Shown here: positions 50,925-60,013 of the stretch, one piece after another
How the letters are laid out: every line of letters begins with the position of its first letter
Position numbering within the stretch: the first letter of the stretch is position 1
From: Paludibacter sp. 47-17
Lineage (GTDB): Bacteria > Bacteroidota > Bacteroidia > Bacteroidales > Paludibacteraceae
DNA: 64,000 nucleotides
Direction of reading: 5' to 3'
NCBI GenBank assembly: GCA_001898935.1
Contig: MKVT01000020.1
Coordinates: forward strand, 186,001 to 250,000
Notes under the pieces: generated by a model
Told to the model about the DNA's origin: nothing
What the model saw: the letters and a program-made list of their open reading frames with translations, nothing else
The model's database searches: none
Program-made: the position numbers and the translations under genes

Positions 50925-51506
50925 TTAGTGACAGCCGCAACCGCCCTTGCCATGCTCGTGATCGTGACCGTCGTCGCATCCGCAGCCCCCGCTGCCGCAA
51001 CCACAGCCTCCTCCGCCGCCGAAAATCGCATTCAGCTCTTCTTCGGTAGCTTCGTGTACTTCCAGAATCGAACCCTTGAAGTGCAGTGTTTCGCCTGCAA
51101 GCGGATGGTTAAGATCGACTTTTACCGCAGTAGCGCTTACTTCTACCACCTGGGCGTTCAACCGGTTGCCTTCTGAATCCATCAACGGAACCACATTACC
51201 GGCAAAGATTACTTTTTCGTCGAGCTTGCCGTCTACTTCAAAAATCGAACGGTCGAGGTCAATCACATTAGCATCTTCGTATTCGCCGTAGGCGTCTTCC
51301 ACATTCAGCGTAAACTCAAATTTATCGCCGGTAGCCAGACCAAACAGATGCTCTTCGAATTTGGGCAACATCATACCCACTCCATAGATAAAGCTAAGTG
51401 GTTGCTGTGTGGTGGCTTTCTCCATCAATTCGAGTTCACCTTCGTTTTCGCCATCAACAAAGAGTTCATATTCTGCTGATACTGATTTGTTTGCTGTAAT
51501 TTTCAT
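50925..51506 (-). CDS. SlyD-type FKBP peptidyl-prolyl isomerase with Cys/His/Gly-rich tail
   Basis: A 193-residue cytoplasmic prolyl isomerase and probable metallochaperone. The FKBP core (about 1-75 and 125-150) with an inserted chaperone flap (about 75-120) follows the SlyD plan: PLSFIYGVGMMLPKFEEHLF, then NVVPLMDSEGNRLNAQVVEV, then VDLNHPLAGETLHFKGSIL. The last 30 residues are almost only Gly, Cys, His and Asp, with CGCGSGGCGC and HDHEHGKGGCGCH, as in nickel-binding SlyD tails. It stands alone between the lptD-like gene and aroC. Confidence 0.92.
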   Translation of the reverse strand: MKITANKSVSAEYELFVDGENEGELELMEKATTQQPLSFIYGVGMMLPKFEEHLFGLATGDKFEFTLNVEDAYGEYEDANVIDLDRSIFEVDGKLDEKVIFAGNVVPLMDSEGNRLNAQVVEVSATAVKVDLNHPLAGETLHFKGSILEVHEATEEELNAIFGGGGGCGCGSGGCGCDDGHDHEHGKGGCGCH

Positions 51507-51566
51507 TGTTTGTAAATTAATTATATTGATTGAAATATTGTTTTTAAGCGATCAATTAGATATAAC

Positions 51567-54380
51567 CTAATACCAGGTGATTTTGTTCATCCCCGAATCG
51601 CTGCGCTTGTCGTATTTGAGGTCGGCCAGCATACTCGAATTGACCCCGATGTGGAAATTGTACGACTTAAACATCCCGAAGGGCACTATGCTTGCCGACA
51701 TGCTCCAGCAGTGCAAACTGCGGTTCACCGAAATACTGGTGTAGGTGAATTGTTTCACACGGAAATCGTACGACGAGTTGCCGCTTATTTTCCAGTTATT
51801 GGTGAGCGATATGTTGCCGTTGAAACTGAGATTGTGCGTGAACTCACGTTCGAACTCGAGCTTGTCGGCGTTGAATACATTGCTGTCGCCATAGCGTACC
51901 GAATAGTTGATGCTGAAGCTCCAGGGCAGGCTCACCTTGGCATAGCCGTCTTCGCCGGTGGCCTGTGCCGGTTCCGCCGACGATCCGCTTCCTCCCGGCT
52001 GGCCCAGATCGCCTCCACCCGGCTGATCCGCATCGCCCGATCCCGCGCCGGCAGCGCCTCGTTGTCCCGCCGTACTGCCGGAGCTCGTTTTCTTCGTATC
52101 TTTTCCGAACAGTTTTTTAAACGTGTCGTTGTTGAACGTATAGCTGTACGAAGTGCTGGTGCCCATAAAGCGGGGGAAACGTCCGTTGTTCCAGCGCAGC
52201 TGATTGACCCGCACCGGGTTTCCCGACGAGTTGAGCGCGAACATATAAGGGTCGAAACTGGTACTCAGGCTAAGCGAATAACTGTCGGTGATCTTCAGGC
52301 GTAATCCTGCCGAGAAATTCGACCAGCGCATCGAATCGGCCGCCATGTTATAACTTCCTCCGATATTGAAGTTGTCGATAAGGCTGATTTTCCGGAAAGG
52401 TGCTTTCCCGGTGGTGTCTTTTTCGTTTTTCAGTTTCATTTCGATATTATTTCCCAGGGAGAAATTCAGACTACCCGATTTGCCGCGGCCGGGAGTTCCG
52501 TACAGCGATCCGTCGAACCGCGAATACGACACCTCGGTCCGGGTAATATCGTCGGGATCCTTGGCGCTGCGTTGTTCGCGGGTGTAACTTTTATAATATC
52601 CCCAGTTAGGATCGCCAAAGTCGGGAGTGTAGCCAAAGCCGATACTGGGAGTGATCACGTGGCGGATCCGGTCTACCTTGTCGCCGAAGAGCGATCGGAG
52701 CGGGATGTAAAATGCGTATAATTTGGTTGAAGCCGAAACGCCCATGTTGAAATCGTAAACCCGGTAAAACCCGTCGGTAGTGTCTCTCGTTTCCTTCTGC
52801 TGCACCGGGTCCCAGTCTTTGTCGATGGCCTTGAAATACCAGCGTTCGTTGTAGTTGAAGGTAGGAGAGATGTTGATGTATTTAAACAGGTTGAAAGTGG
52901 CCGATACGGGTATCGAATGCCGCATCCCGTTGCGCCAGTCGCGGGTAAACGACGAGCTCAGCAGCTTACTTTCCTTCGTGTCGATACTGTTGGCAAAAGC
53001 GCCGGTGTACGACATGCTTATTTTTTCGTACCAACGTTCGCTCCCCACGGCTTTCTTCCGCTTAAAAGGATAAAAGCGGCTGTACGATACATTGATGTTG
53101 GGTAAGCTGAGGTTGATGGTGGAGTCCTTGGTGCGCTGGTTGATGAGCACGCTTCCCGACAAGTTGAGCGACGGCAGATCGGCAAATCGTTTGGTGAACG
53201 AGATACTGGAACTTTTCGTATTCTCCGAGTTGATCTCGGGCCGGTGATAAGTATTGATATTGCTGCGGTTGTAGCCACTGGTGGCGAAGTTCACACTCGA
53301 TGAGAAGTTGAAATTCGGATTGGCTTTCGGGTCCTGCGAATGCGACCAGCGAATGCTCAGGTTGTTGGCCTTGTTGTAATCGGGCAATCCTTTTTCGCCC
53401 GTCACATCCTCACGGTAGCTGAAGTTGAAGCTGCCCCGGTACCGGTATTTTTTAGTGTAATTAGTGGTGGCCGATGCGGCCCAGGTTCCTTTGGTATAGA
53501 TCTCGCCGGTGAGTTCCATATCCATGTAATCGTTGATGGCCAGGTAATACCCCCCGTTGTTCAGTCCGAATCCGCGGGTCATCTCGTCGGTAAAGCTGGG
53601 CATTAATACGCCCGACGAGTATTCCTTGGTGAAGGGGAAGAATCCGAAGGGCACCGCGATGGGCAAAGGTACATCGGCTACTACCAGATGGGCCGGGCCG
53701 GTTACGATATAGCTGCCGGGCTTTATTTTACCCTTCGATATATCGAGGTAGAAGTGCGGGTGGTCGTGATTTTCACAGGTGGTGTATTTGCCTCCCGCCA
53801 TGCAGAGGCTGTTGTCGTCCATTTTTTTGGTACGGTCGCTGATGACGTAACCTTCGCCTTCCTGCGTGACCACATGGCGGATAAACCCTTTCCGGGTTTT
53901 CAGGTTGTAGCTGAGCTCTTTGGAATTGTACGACGATTCGCCCTCGCTGAATACCGGCTCGCCCACAGCTTTACCGTCTTCGCCCGGCGTACCTTTGGCA
54001 AAGATCAGACTGCTGTCGATTTTGACCCGAACAAAATCGGCTTCCAGTTTGATCGACTGATACGTGATTTCGGTACTGCCGTGTAAAAATGCGGTACCAT
54101 TCGACATCAGGATAATGGAATCGCTCGATTTATATACAATTTCATCTTCGATGCCTCCCGTCGATCCTTTTACCTTGGCCCTGGAGGCCGAATCGTTGAC
54201 GGCCGTGGTAACTGCTTTTCTCGCTGCTGTGGCGGCAGCAGGTGCTTCACGGCTGCCGCTGTTCCGGCTCTCACTCTCAAGGCGCCCCTGAGCACGAACG
54301 GAAACAGAAACAAACATTGCGGCTAACACTGCAACGGCAGTGGTTAATCGTCTGAAGAAAAGCGGGTTGAAAAATGACAT
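51567..54380 (-). CDS. lptD: LptD-like outer-membrane LPS assembly protein
   Basis: Predicted to insert lipopolysaccharide into the outer leaflet. I start it at 54380 (signal peptide MSFFNPLFFRRLTTAVAVLA to RAQG); upstream in-frame sequence crosses the promoter region. The 937-residue protein has an OstA/LptA-like N-terminal jelly-roll (about 75-190, KSSDSIILMSNGTAFLHGS, GTPGEDGKAVGEPVFSEGE), the LptD stretch VADVPLPIAVPFGFFPF, then a long beta-barrel. A Gly/Gln/Ala/Ser-rich insert lies at about 760-808, probably in a loop. It is divergent from a cell-wall amidase gene. The C-terminus ends MNKITWY, an aromatic residue as usual for barrels. Confidence 0.87.
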   Translation of the reverse strand: MSFFNPLFFRRLTTAVAVLAAMFVSVSVRAQGRLESESRNSGSREAPAAATAARKAVTTAVNDSASRAKVKGSTGGIEDEIVYKSSDSIILMSNGTAFLHGSTEITYQSIKLEADFVRVKIDSSLIFAKGTPGEDGKAVGEPVFSEGESSYNSKELSYNLKTRKGFIRHVVTQEGEGYVISDRTKKMDDNSLCMAGGKYTTCENHDHPHFYLDISKGKIKPGSYIVTGPAHLVVADVPLPIAVPFGFFPFTKEYSSGVLMPSFTDEMTRGFGLNNGGYYLAINDYMDMELTGEIYTKGTWAASATTNYTKKYRYRGSFNFSYREDVTGEKGLPDYNKANNLSIRWSHSQDPKANPNFNFSSSVNFATSGYNRSNINTYHRPEINSENTKSSSISFTKRFADLPSLNLSGSVLINQRTKDSTINLSLPNINVSYSRFYPFKRKKAVGSERWYEKISMSYTGAFANSIDTKESKLLSSSFTRDWRNGMRHSIPVSATFNLFKYINISPTFNYNERWYFKAIDKDWDPVQQKETRDTTDGFYRVYDFNMGVSASTKLYAFYIPLRSLFGDKVDRIRHVITPSIGFGYTPDFGDPNWGYYKSYTREQRSAKDPDDITRTEVSYSRFDGSLYGTPGRGKSGSLNFSLGNNIEMKLKNEKDTTGKAPFRKISLIDNFNIGGSYNMAADSMRWSNFSAGLRLKITDSYSLSLSTSFDPYMFALNSSGNPVRVNQLRWNNGRFPRFMGTSTSYSYTFNNDTFKKLFGKDTKKTSSGSTAGQRGAAGAGSGDADQPGGGDLGQPGGSGSSAEPAQATGEDGYAKVSLPWSFSINYSVRYGDSNVFNADKLEFEREFTHNLSFNGNISLTNNWKISGNSSYDFRVKQFTYTSISVNRSLHCWSMSASIVPFGMFKSYNFHIGVNSSMLADLKYDKRSDSGMNKITWY

Positions 54381-54412
54381 TCGGCTGTTTGGCGCTTTTT
54401 TAAAATAACGGA

Positions 54413-54420
54413 CAAAATTA
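54413..54420 (-). promoter_or_regulatory. Bacteroidota -7 element for the lptD-like gene
   Basis: The minus strand reads TAATTTTG, an exact TAnnTTTG match, 33 bases before the ATG at 54380. A TTTG lies 16 bases upstream (54440-54437), slightly short spacing. Confidence 0.5.
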
Positions 54421-54515
54421 GTGAAAAAAACGGTGCCAAAAGGCTTGATAACTTTTTTTTTAATTAAATTGGAAAAATTACTCCCGTATATGTGAAAAGT
54501 CACCGGATAAAAGCT

Positions 54516-54523
54516 TACTTTTG
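54516..54523 (+). promoter_or_regulatory. Bacteroidota -7 element for the amidase gene
   Basis: Reads TACTTTTG, an exact TAnnTTTG match, 22 bases before the ATG at 54545. No clear -33 element. Confidence 0.5.
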
Positions 54524-54544
54524 TAGCTGTTTTGCTCGCACAAC

Positions 54545-55738
54545 ATGAAGATAAAAGTTCGAATATTTTCTCTGCCATTCCTGCTTACCTTGCTGATTTT
54601 GCTGGTCGGCGCGGAGGTTGCCGGTCTTGTAGCTCAGCAACGCAATTTCGTACTGGTACTGGATGCCGGACACGGGGGCCGGGATCCCGGAGCTGTGGGA
54701 AAGATAGCGCGGGAAAAAGACGTTACGCTTTCGGTGGTGCGGAAAGTGGGGGCTATGGTGAATGCGGCCATGCCCGATGTAAAAGTGGTGTATACCCGGA
54801 AAACCGATATGTTTGTCCCGCTTGAGGAGCGCGCTTCCATTGCCAATAATCATCATGCCGATTTGTTTATTTCGGTGCATACCAATGCCGCTAAAAGCAG
54901 AGCAGCCTATGGTGCCGAAACCTATACGCTCGGTTTGGCCAAGTCGCAATCGAACCTTGCCGTGGCCATGGCCGAGAACTCGGTGATGATGCTCGAGGAC
55001 GATTATAAAACCCGTTATCAGGGCTTCGATCCCTCGTCGGTCGATTCGTACATCATGTTCGAATTCATGATGGATACCTATCTCGACAACAGTATTGCCT
55101 TCGCCACCGATGTGCAAAAGCAGCTTACCACCCACTCGCGCCGTCACGACCGGGGAGTACGCCAGGCTGGTTTCTGGGTGCTTCACCGCTCGGCCTGTCC
55201 CAGCGTGCTGGTCGAGCTGGGCTTTATTTCCAATCAGCAGGAAGAACTGTACATGGCCAGCGAACGGGGCCAGCAGGAAATGGCCGAGTCGATCTATAAT
55301 GCCTTTGTAAAGTACAAAAAGGTGTACGACCGTAAATCGGGAAATGGAGGTAAGGTTACCGCAGCCCGTCCCGTGACAACTCCCGCCGAGCAGGCACCCG
55401 CCGAAACTCCGGCTGTCCAGCCGGCAAAAAGTTCCGATACGGTTGAAGCACAAACGCCGGCAGTCGATCCGCCCCAGCATCTGCCCGTATATAAGGTGCA
55501 GATTGCTTCGTCGCCAACAGCACTGAAAGCCGGCGATCGTGTGTTTAAAGGAGTGAAAAATGTTGAGTTTTATAAAGAAGGGGGCTTGTATAAGTACACC
55601 GTGGGTAACGAAACCGATTTCAATACGGCCAACCGGTTGAAAAACGAAATGCGAAAACACTTCCCCGATGCTTTTGTTATAGCCTTCGTGGGCGATAAGA
55701 AAATTCCGGTAAGCGACGCACTGAAAATAAAAAAATAA
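54545..55738 (+). CDS. N-acetylmuramoyl-L-alanine amidase with C-terminal SPOR-like domain
   Basis: A housekeeping cell-wall amidase of the AmiC type, acting in the periplasm in cell separation or turnover. The 397-residue protein has an N-terminal signal or membrane segment (about 8-30). The Amidase_3 domain carries H43 (DAGHGG), E57 (AREKD) and H112 (SVHTNA), and a distal glutamate in CPSVLVELGF. A Pro/Ala-rich linker (about 275-315) leads to a SPOR-like domain (YKVQIASSPTALKAGDRVF, about 318-385). It is less like the two secreted amidases in the locus to the left than they are like each other, and it has no T9SS tail. A terminator hairpin follows. Confidence 0.92.
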   Translation: MKIKVRIFSLPFLLTLLILLVGAEVAGLVAQQRNFVLVLDAGHGGRDPGAVGKIAREKDVTLSVVRKVGAMVNAAMPDVKVVYTRKTDMFVPLEERASIANNHHADLFISVHTNAAKSRAAYGAETYTLGLAKSQSNLAVAMAENSVMMLEDDYKTRYQGFDPSSVDSYIMFEFMMDTYLDNSIAFATDVQKQLTTHSRRHDRGVRQAGFWVLHRSACPSVLVELGFISNQQEELYMASERGQQEMAESIYNAFVKYKKVYDRKSGNGGKVTAARPVTTPAEQAPAETPAVQPAKSSDTVEAQTPAVDPPQHLPVYKVQIASSPTALKAGDRVFKGVKNVEFYKEGGLYKYTVGNETDFNTANRLKNEMRKHFPDAFVIAFVGDKKIPVSDALKIKK

Positions 55739-55746
55739 ATGATACA

Positions 55747-55782
55747 AAACATGTCGGCTCACAAACCGGCATGTTTCTTTTT
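55747..55782 (+). terminator. Terminator or attenuator between the amidase and MCE genes
   Basis: AAACATG-TCGG (55747-55757) pairs with CCGG-CATGTTT (55766-55776), with one G-T pair and an eight-base loop, followed by CTTTTTC. It lies eight bases past the amidase stop and ends 17 bases before the MCE ATG. Confidence 0.65.
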
Positions 55783-55798
55783 CAAAACAACAACACGT

Positions 55799-56704
55799 AT
55801 GAGTACTCTTAAAATATCACGCGAATTCAAAGTGGGATTACTGGCAGTGGTGGCCGTTTTCGTCCTGTATTTCGGTCTTAATTTCCTGAAAGGTGTCGAT
55901 ATCTTTACTTCCCTGAAATCGTATTACGGTAACTACGAGCATATCGACGGCCTGGTGCCCTCGGCTCCGGTATATGTAAAAGGATTGAAAGTAGGTCAGG
56001 TCGACGCGATAACCTACGATTTTACACGGAAAACATCGTTTACCGTGAAAATAGCGGTGCAGAGCGATATTCAACTGCCGAAAGGTACCCGCATGGAACT
56101 TTTTGACGATGGATTGATGGGCGGCAAGGCTGTTCAGCTGGTTTACGAGCCGCTCACCGGCTCCATGGCCATGCATCAGCCGGGCGATACCCTTGTGAGT
56201 GTGCTGGGCGGCGGACTCATGGCCGATCTGACCGGAACGCTGGTTCCTAAAATCGAAAGTATTGCAACGCAGGCCGATTCGCTGCTGCGCTCGGTGCGCT
56301 CGATGGTCGACGGAGGTGCTGTGCAGAATAGCTTGACGGCACTGGAGCTTACCACCAGCGAACTTGCCCGGAGTTCGGTCGCCCTCCGCCGGATGATGAA
56401 TCAGCAAATGCCTTCCATACTGGGTGATGTGAAAGCCATTACGGGCGATTTCAGAATGGTCAGCGGAAATCTCCGCACCATCGATTTTGCAGCCACGGTC
56501 GGCCAGCTCGATCTCACCATCCGCGACCTCGGCCAACTCTCGTCGAAGATCAATAATGGCGAGGGAAGTATCGGGTTGTTGCTCAACGACGGGCAGTTGT
56601 ACCGCAACCTGACCAGGGCGGCCGATAGCGCCGATCAACTGTTGATCGATTTGAAAAATGAGCCTAAACGCTATGTTCACTTCTCGCTTTTCGGGAAAAA
56701 ATAA
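55799..56704 (+). CDS. MCE/MlaD-family inner-membrane lipid-transfer protein
   Basis: A substrate-binding subunit of an Mla-type phospholipid transport system, anchored in the inner membrane. I start it at 55799 (MSTLKISREFKVGLL); the frame from 55739 includes the terminator hairpin. The 301-residue product has one N-terminal transmembrane segment (about 11-30), an MCE domain (about 38-115, VYVKGLKVGQVDAITYDF, DDGLMGGKAVQLVYEP) and a helical C-terminal region (about 135-290) typical of MlaD proteins in Bacteroidota. The ATPase and permease genes are not adjacent. Amidase followed by MCE gene is, from memory, a recurring order in Bacteroidales. Confidence 0.88.
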   Translation: MSTLKISREFKVGLLAVVAVFVLYFGLNFLKGVDIFTSLKSYYGNYEHIDGLVPSAPVYVKGLKVGQVDAITYDFTRKTSFTVKIAVQSDIQLPKGTRMELFDDGLMGGKAVQLVYEPLTGSMAMHQPGDTLVSVLGGGLMADLTGTLVPKIESIATQADSLLRSVRSMVDGGAVQNSLTALELTTSELARSSVALRRMMNQQMPSILGDVKAITGDFRMVSGNLRTIDFAATVGQLDLTIRDLGQLSSKINNGEGSIGLLLNDGQLYRNLTRAADSADQLLIDLKNEPKRYVHFSLFGKK

Positions 56705-57113
56705 ACCGGGCGTTATTAAGAATACTTCTAAAATAGAATTTTTATTTGGGGCGAAAATCTCTATCGGTTTTGGGGCTTATAACAGTGATTTATTCTCATT
56801 TTCACACCCTTGTCATTTTGTTGAAATATAAATTTTTATTCCAGAGCTAACCTGTTGATTTTTAATTCAATTAACAATTTGAGGTTTCTAATTGCTTGAT
56901 ATACAGCGGTTATTTATAACGCATTGAGTATTAAGACTCTGCGAAAAGTTAATTTATGTAAATACAAAACAGGTTTTTTTATTTCAAAAATCTTTCTGAA
57001 ATTTGTACCCCTGCTTGTTGCCGACGCGCTCAACCATAGATGCAGAAAGCAGGAGCTTGATTGTGTTCAATAAAAAAAATCGTTTAATTTTATATCAGTA
57101 AAGGATTGTTGTA
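56705..57113 (+). other. AT-rich intergenic region upstream of dnaA
   Basis: 409 bases with no coding frame, strongly AT-rich with T and A runs. No exact DnaA box (TTATCCACA) was found on either strand, and no TAnnTTTG element is clear. It should hold the dnaA promoter. An origin is possible because of the gene it precedes, but the sequence alone does not show one. Confidence 0.4.
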
Positions 57114-58514
57114 ATGATGTCTCATTCACCAGAAAAATTGTGGAGCAAATGCCTGGAAGTTATCAAGGATAATATAAATGAAGCATCGTTTAACACCTGG
57201 TTCATGCCTATTGTACCGTTGCAGTACGATAATAACGTACTCGTATTGCAGGTGCCGAGTCAGTATTTTGTAGAGTTTATCGAGGAAAAATACATCGACT
57301 TGCTGCGAAAGACTTTATACCGTGTGTTGGGGGAGGGCACGTTGCTCGAATACCGTGTATTAATCGATAAAACGAGCGGACAGGGAACCCGTATTCCGAG
57401 CGAAGGCAATCATCCCCGACCGGCAGCAGCTCCGGCCGGCGCCGCGCCGCGGTATGTCGATCCTTATCAGAAGCAGCGCCTTCCCGAAATCGATCCCCAG
57501 CTCAATTTAAAATACAATTTCAACAACCTGGTCGAAGGCAAAAGCAATAAGCTGGCGCGTACAGCGGGGATGAGCATTGCCAACGATCCCGGGAAAACCA
57601 TATTCAATCCGTTGTTTGTATACGGCGAGTCGGGTGTAGGGAAAACTCACCTGGCCAATGCCATCGGTGTGCTTACCAAGCAGCTTCACCCCGACAAGCG
57701 GGTGCTGTATGTGTCGGCCAATACCTTTCTTATTCAGTATACCGATGCGGTACGGCGCAATGCAGCCAACGATTTTCTCAATTTTTATCAGACTATCGAT
57801 GTGCTGATTCTGGAAGATATTCAGGAGATGATGGGCAAGACCGGAACCCAGAATACCTTCTTCCACTTGTTCAATCACCTGCATCAGAACGGCAAACAGC
57901 TCATCATCACCTCCGACCGTTCGCCCCTGGTACTGGCGGGTATGGAGCAGCGGCTGCTCACGCGTTTCAAATGGGGTTTGTCGGCCGAGATCGAAAAACC
58001 CGATAGCGAGCTGCGTAAAGCCATCCTCAAAAACAAGATTTACCGCGACGGTCTCGAAATCTCCGACGAAGTGGTCGACTTTATCGCCACCCATGTCACC
58101 GACAATGTGCGCGACCTCGAAGGCACGCTGGCTTCGCTTCTGGCGCATTCGACCCTGGCCAATATGCCCATCGATATGCACCTGGCCGAACGGGTGGTAG
58201 GACGGATCGTGAATATCAAACCGCGGGCTACCACCGTGGAGCAGATACGCGACCTGGTATGCGAACATTTCTCGCTGTCGGTAGATGCCATCTCCACCCG
58301 CAGCCGTAAACGCGAAGTGGTGCAGGCCCGCCAGATAGCCATGTACCTTTCGAAACACCACACCAAAAATTCGTTATCGTCGATCGGCGATCTGATCGGT
58401 CAGCGCGATCATGCTACCGTGTTGCATGCCTGCAAGATAGTTACCGATCTGATGGAAATCGATAAAAGTTTCCGTATGAGTGTCAAAGAAATTGAGCAGA
58501 AACTCAAAGCGTAA
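57114..58514 (+). CDS. dnaA: Chromosomal replication initiator protein DnaA
   Basis: Binds DnaA boxes and melts the origin to start replication. The 466-residue protein has domain I (about 1-85), a short Pro/Ala-rich linker (about 95-118), and the AAA+ domain with Walker A GESGVGKTHL at 171-180 and Walker B VLILEDIQEM near 230. Domain IV contains the DnaA-box-binding signature GQRDHATVLHACK near 435. It starts with two Met codons (57114 and 57117); either may be used. The next genes downstream are the pRiA4b ORF-3-like gene, miaA and rnz. The window is therefore probably near the origin only if this genome keeps oriC by dnaA. Confidence 0.97.
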   Translation: MMSHSPEKLWSKCLEVIKDNINEASFNTWFMPIVPLQYDNNVLVLQVPSQYFVEFIEEKYIDLLRKTLYRVLGEGTLLEYRVLIDKTSGQGTRIPSEGNHPRPAAAPAGAAPRYVDPYQKQRLPEIDPQLNLKYNFNNLVEGKSNKLARTAGMSIANDPGKTIFNPLFVYGESGVGKTHLANAIGVLTKQLHPDKRVLYVSANTFLIQYTDAVRRNAANDFLNFYQTIDVLILEDIQEMMGKTGTQNTFFHLFNHLHQNGKQLIITSDRSPLVLAGMEQRLLTRFKWGLSAEIEKPDSELRKAILKNKIYRDGLEISDEVVDFIATHVTDNVRDLEGTLASLLAHSTLANMPIDMHLAERVVGRIVNIKPRATTVEQIRDLVCEHFSLSVDAISTRSRKREVVQARQIAMYLSKHHTKNSLSSIGDLIGQRDHATVLHACKIVTDLMEIDKSFRMSVKEIEQKLKA

Positions 58515-58560
58515 TCGAAAATTTTACGTATTTTTACACCCGATTTTAATACGGAATATT

Positions 58561-59115
58561 ATGGTTTTTAAATTTACACTGCTATCCGACGAGGTCGATC
58601 AGTTTGTTCGTGTCATTTCTATTGACTCGGAAGCTACTTTTCTCGATCTCCACAATGCCATCCTCGATTCGGTGAGTTTCCAGAAGAATCTGATGACCAC
58701 TTTCTTCCTGTGCGACGACAATTGGGAGAAAGGACAGGAAGTTACGCTGATGGAAATGGAATCGAGCTCGGAGTACGACAACCTGGTGATGGAAGATACC
58801 AAACTCGAGGAACTGCTCTCGGATGAAAAACAAAAGTTGCTGTACATTTTCGACATGATGGCCGAACGTGCGTTTTTCATGGAGTTGACCGAAATTGTTC
58901 CGGGAATCAGCATGAGCAAAGCCGAGTGTGTGAGTTCGAAAGGCCAGGCGCCTCAGCAAACGACGGACGAGGAGGATTTTATGGCGGCTTCGAAGCTGAC
59001 CATTGACGAGAATTTTTATGGTGATGAGGATTTCGATCTCGACGAACTCGACGAAGAAGGATTCGGGGATTTGAATTTCGACGACGGAAGTTTGTTTAAT
59101 GACGATCGATTTTAA
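58561..59115 (+). CDS. pRiA4b ORF-3-like family protein
   Basis: A 184-residue acidic cytoplasmic protein of the family named after plasmid pRiA4b ORF-3 (PF07929). I start it at 58561; the frame from 58480 overlaps dnaA. The family part covers about residues 1-120 (FKFTLLSDEVDQFVRVISID, LMTTFFLCDDNWEKGQEVTL). The tail is extremely rich in Asp and Glu (EDFDLDELDEEGFGDLNFDD). It overlaps miaA by 17 bases, so they are coupled. Function unknown; in spite of its family name nothing mobile is seen here. Confidence 0.82.
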   Translation: MVFKFTLLSDEVDQFVRVISIDSEATFLDLHNAILDSVSFQKNLMTTFFLCDDNWEKGQEVTLMEMESSSEYDNLVMEDTKLEELLSDEKQKLLYIFDMMAERAFFMELTEIVPGISMSKAECVSSKGQAPQQTTDEEDFMAASKLTIDENFYGDEDFDLDELDEEGFGDLNFDDGSLFNDDRF

Positions 59116-59995
59116 ACCGGAGGAACGTACGTTACTTGTACTGCTCGGGCCCACGGGGGTTGGTAAAACTGCTGTCAGTCTGGCCCTGGCCCGTCATTTT
59201 AATGCCCCGGTGGTATCGTCCGATTCCCGTCAGCTGTTTCGCGAGTTACCCATAGGTACAGCGGCGCCCACGGCTCAGGAACTGGCAGTGGCGCCGCATT
59301 ATTTTATAGGCACCCATTCGGTTACCGATTCGTACAGTGCCGGCCAGTACGAAGCGGATGCCATCCGCCTGCTCGAAGATGAATTGTTCCCAACGCATCC
59401 GGTAGTGATTTTATCGGGCGGTTCGATGATGTATATCGACGCGGTGTGTAAGGGGCTCGACGATATTCCCACCATCGACGAATCGATACGAGCGTACTGG
59501 CAGGAGCAATTAGCCGTTAAGGGATTGGGCTTTTTACAGGACGAGTTGTTGCGACTCGATCCCGGACATTATCACACCGTGGATTTGCAGAATTATAAGC
59601 GGGTGATGCATGCGCTTGAAGTGTGTACTCAAACGGGCCGTCCTTACTCGGAGTTACGTACCGGCAAGTCGAAACAGCGTTCGTTTCACATTAAAAAAAT
59701 CGGGTTGAATCGTCCGCGTCCCGAGTTGTACGATCGCATCAACCGCCGTGTCGATCTGATGATCGAGGAGGGGTTGATTGACGAAGCCCGGGCGGTGTAC
59801 CCCTTGCGCCACCTGAATTCGCTGAATACGGTGGGCTATAAGGAGCTTTTCGAATATTTCGATGGGAATTGGCCGCTCGATTTTGCAATCGATATGATTA
59901 AACAGGATTCGCGGCGGTATGCCAAACGGCAACTTACCTGGTTCAACCGCGATCCGGAAATAGAATGGATGCATCCCGATGCTTTCCGGTTATAA
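59099..59995 (+). CDS. miaA: tRNA dimethylallyltransferase
   Basis: Adds a dimethylallyl group to N6 of A37 in tRNAs reading codons that start with U. The 298-residue protein has the P-loop GPTGVGKT at residues 17-24, the DSRQLFRELPIGTAAPT stretch that holds the catalytic Asp, ILSGGSMMYIDAV, and the C-terminal TVGYKELFEYF and QLTWFNRD segments. It starts inside the 3' end of the preceding gene (17-base overlap). Length is usual. The rnz gene follows after 18 bases, giving a small tRNA-maturation operon. Confidence 0.96.
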   Translation: MTIDFKPEERTLLVLLGPTGVGKTAVSLALARHFNAPVVSSDSRQLFRELPIGTAAPTAQELAVAPHYFIGTHSVTDSYSAGQYEADAIRLLEDELFPTHPVVILSGGSMMYIDAVCKGLDDIPTIDESIRAYWQEQLAVKGLGFLQDELLRLDPGHYHTVDLQNYKRVMHALEVCTQTGRPYSELRTGKSKQRSFHIKKIGLNRPRPELYDRINRRVDLMIEEGLIDEARAVYPLRHLNSLNTVGYKELFEYFDGNWPLDFAIDMIKQDSRRYAKRQLTWFNRDPEIEWMHPDAFRL

Positions 59996-60013
59996 ATTTT
60001 AATTGGTCCCTGT

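Noticed and set aside
58561-59115. pRiA4b ORF-3-like gene as a sign of a mobile element
   Set aside because: The family is named after a plasmid gene, but here it overlaps miaA in a stable housekeeping run and no transposase, integrase or repeat is near.
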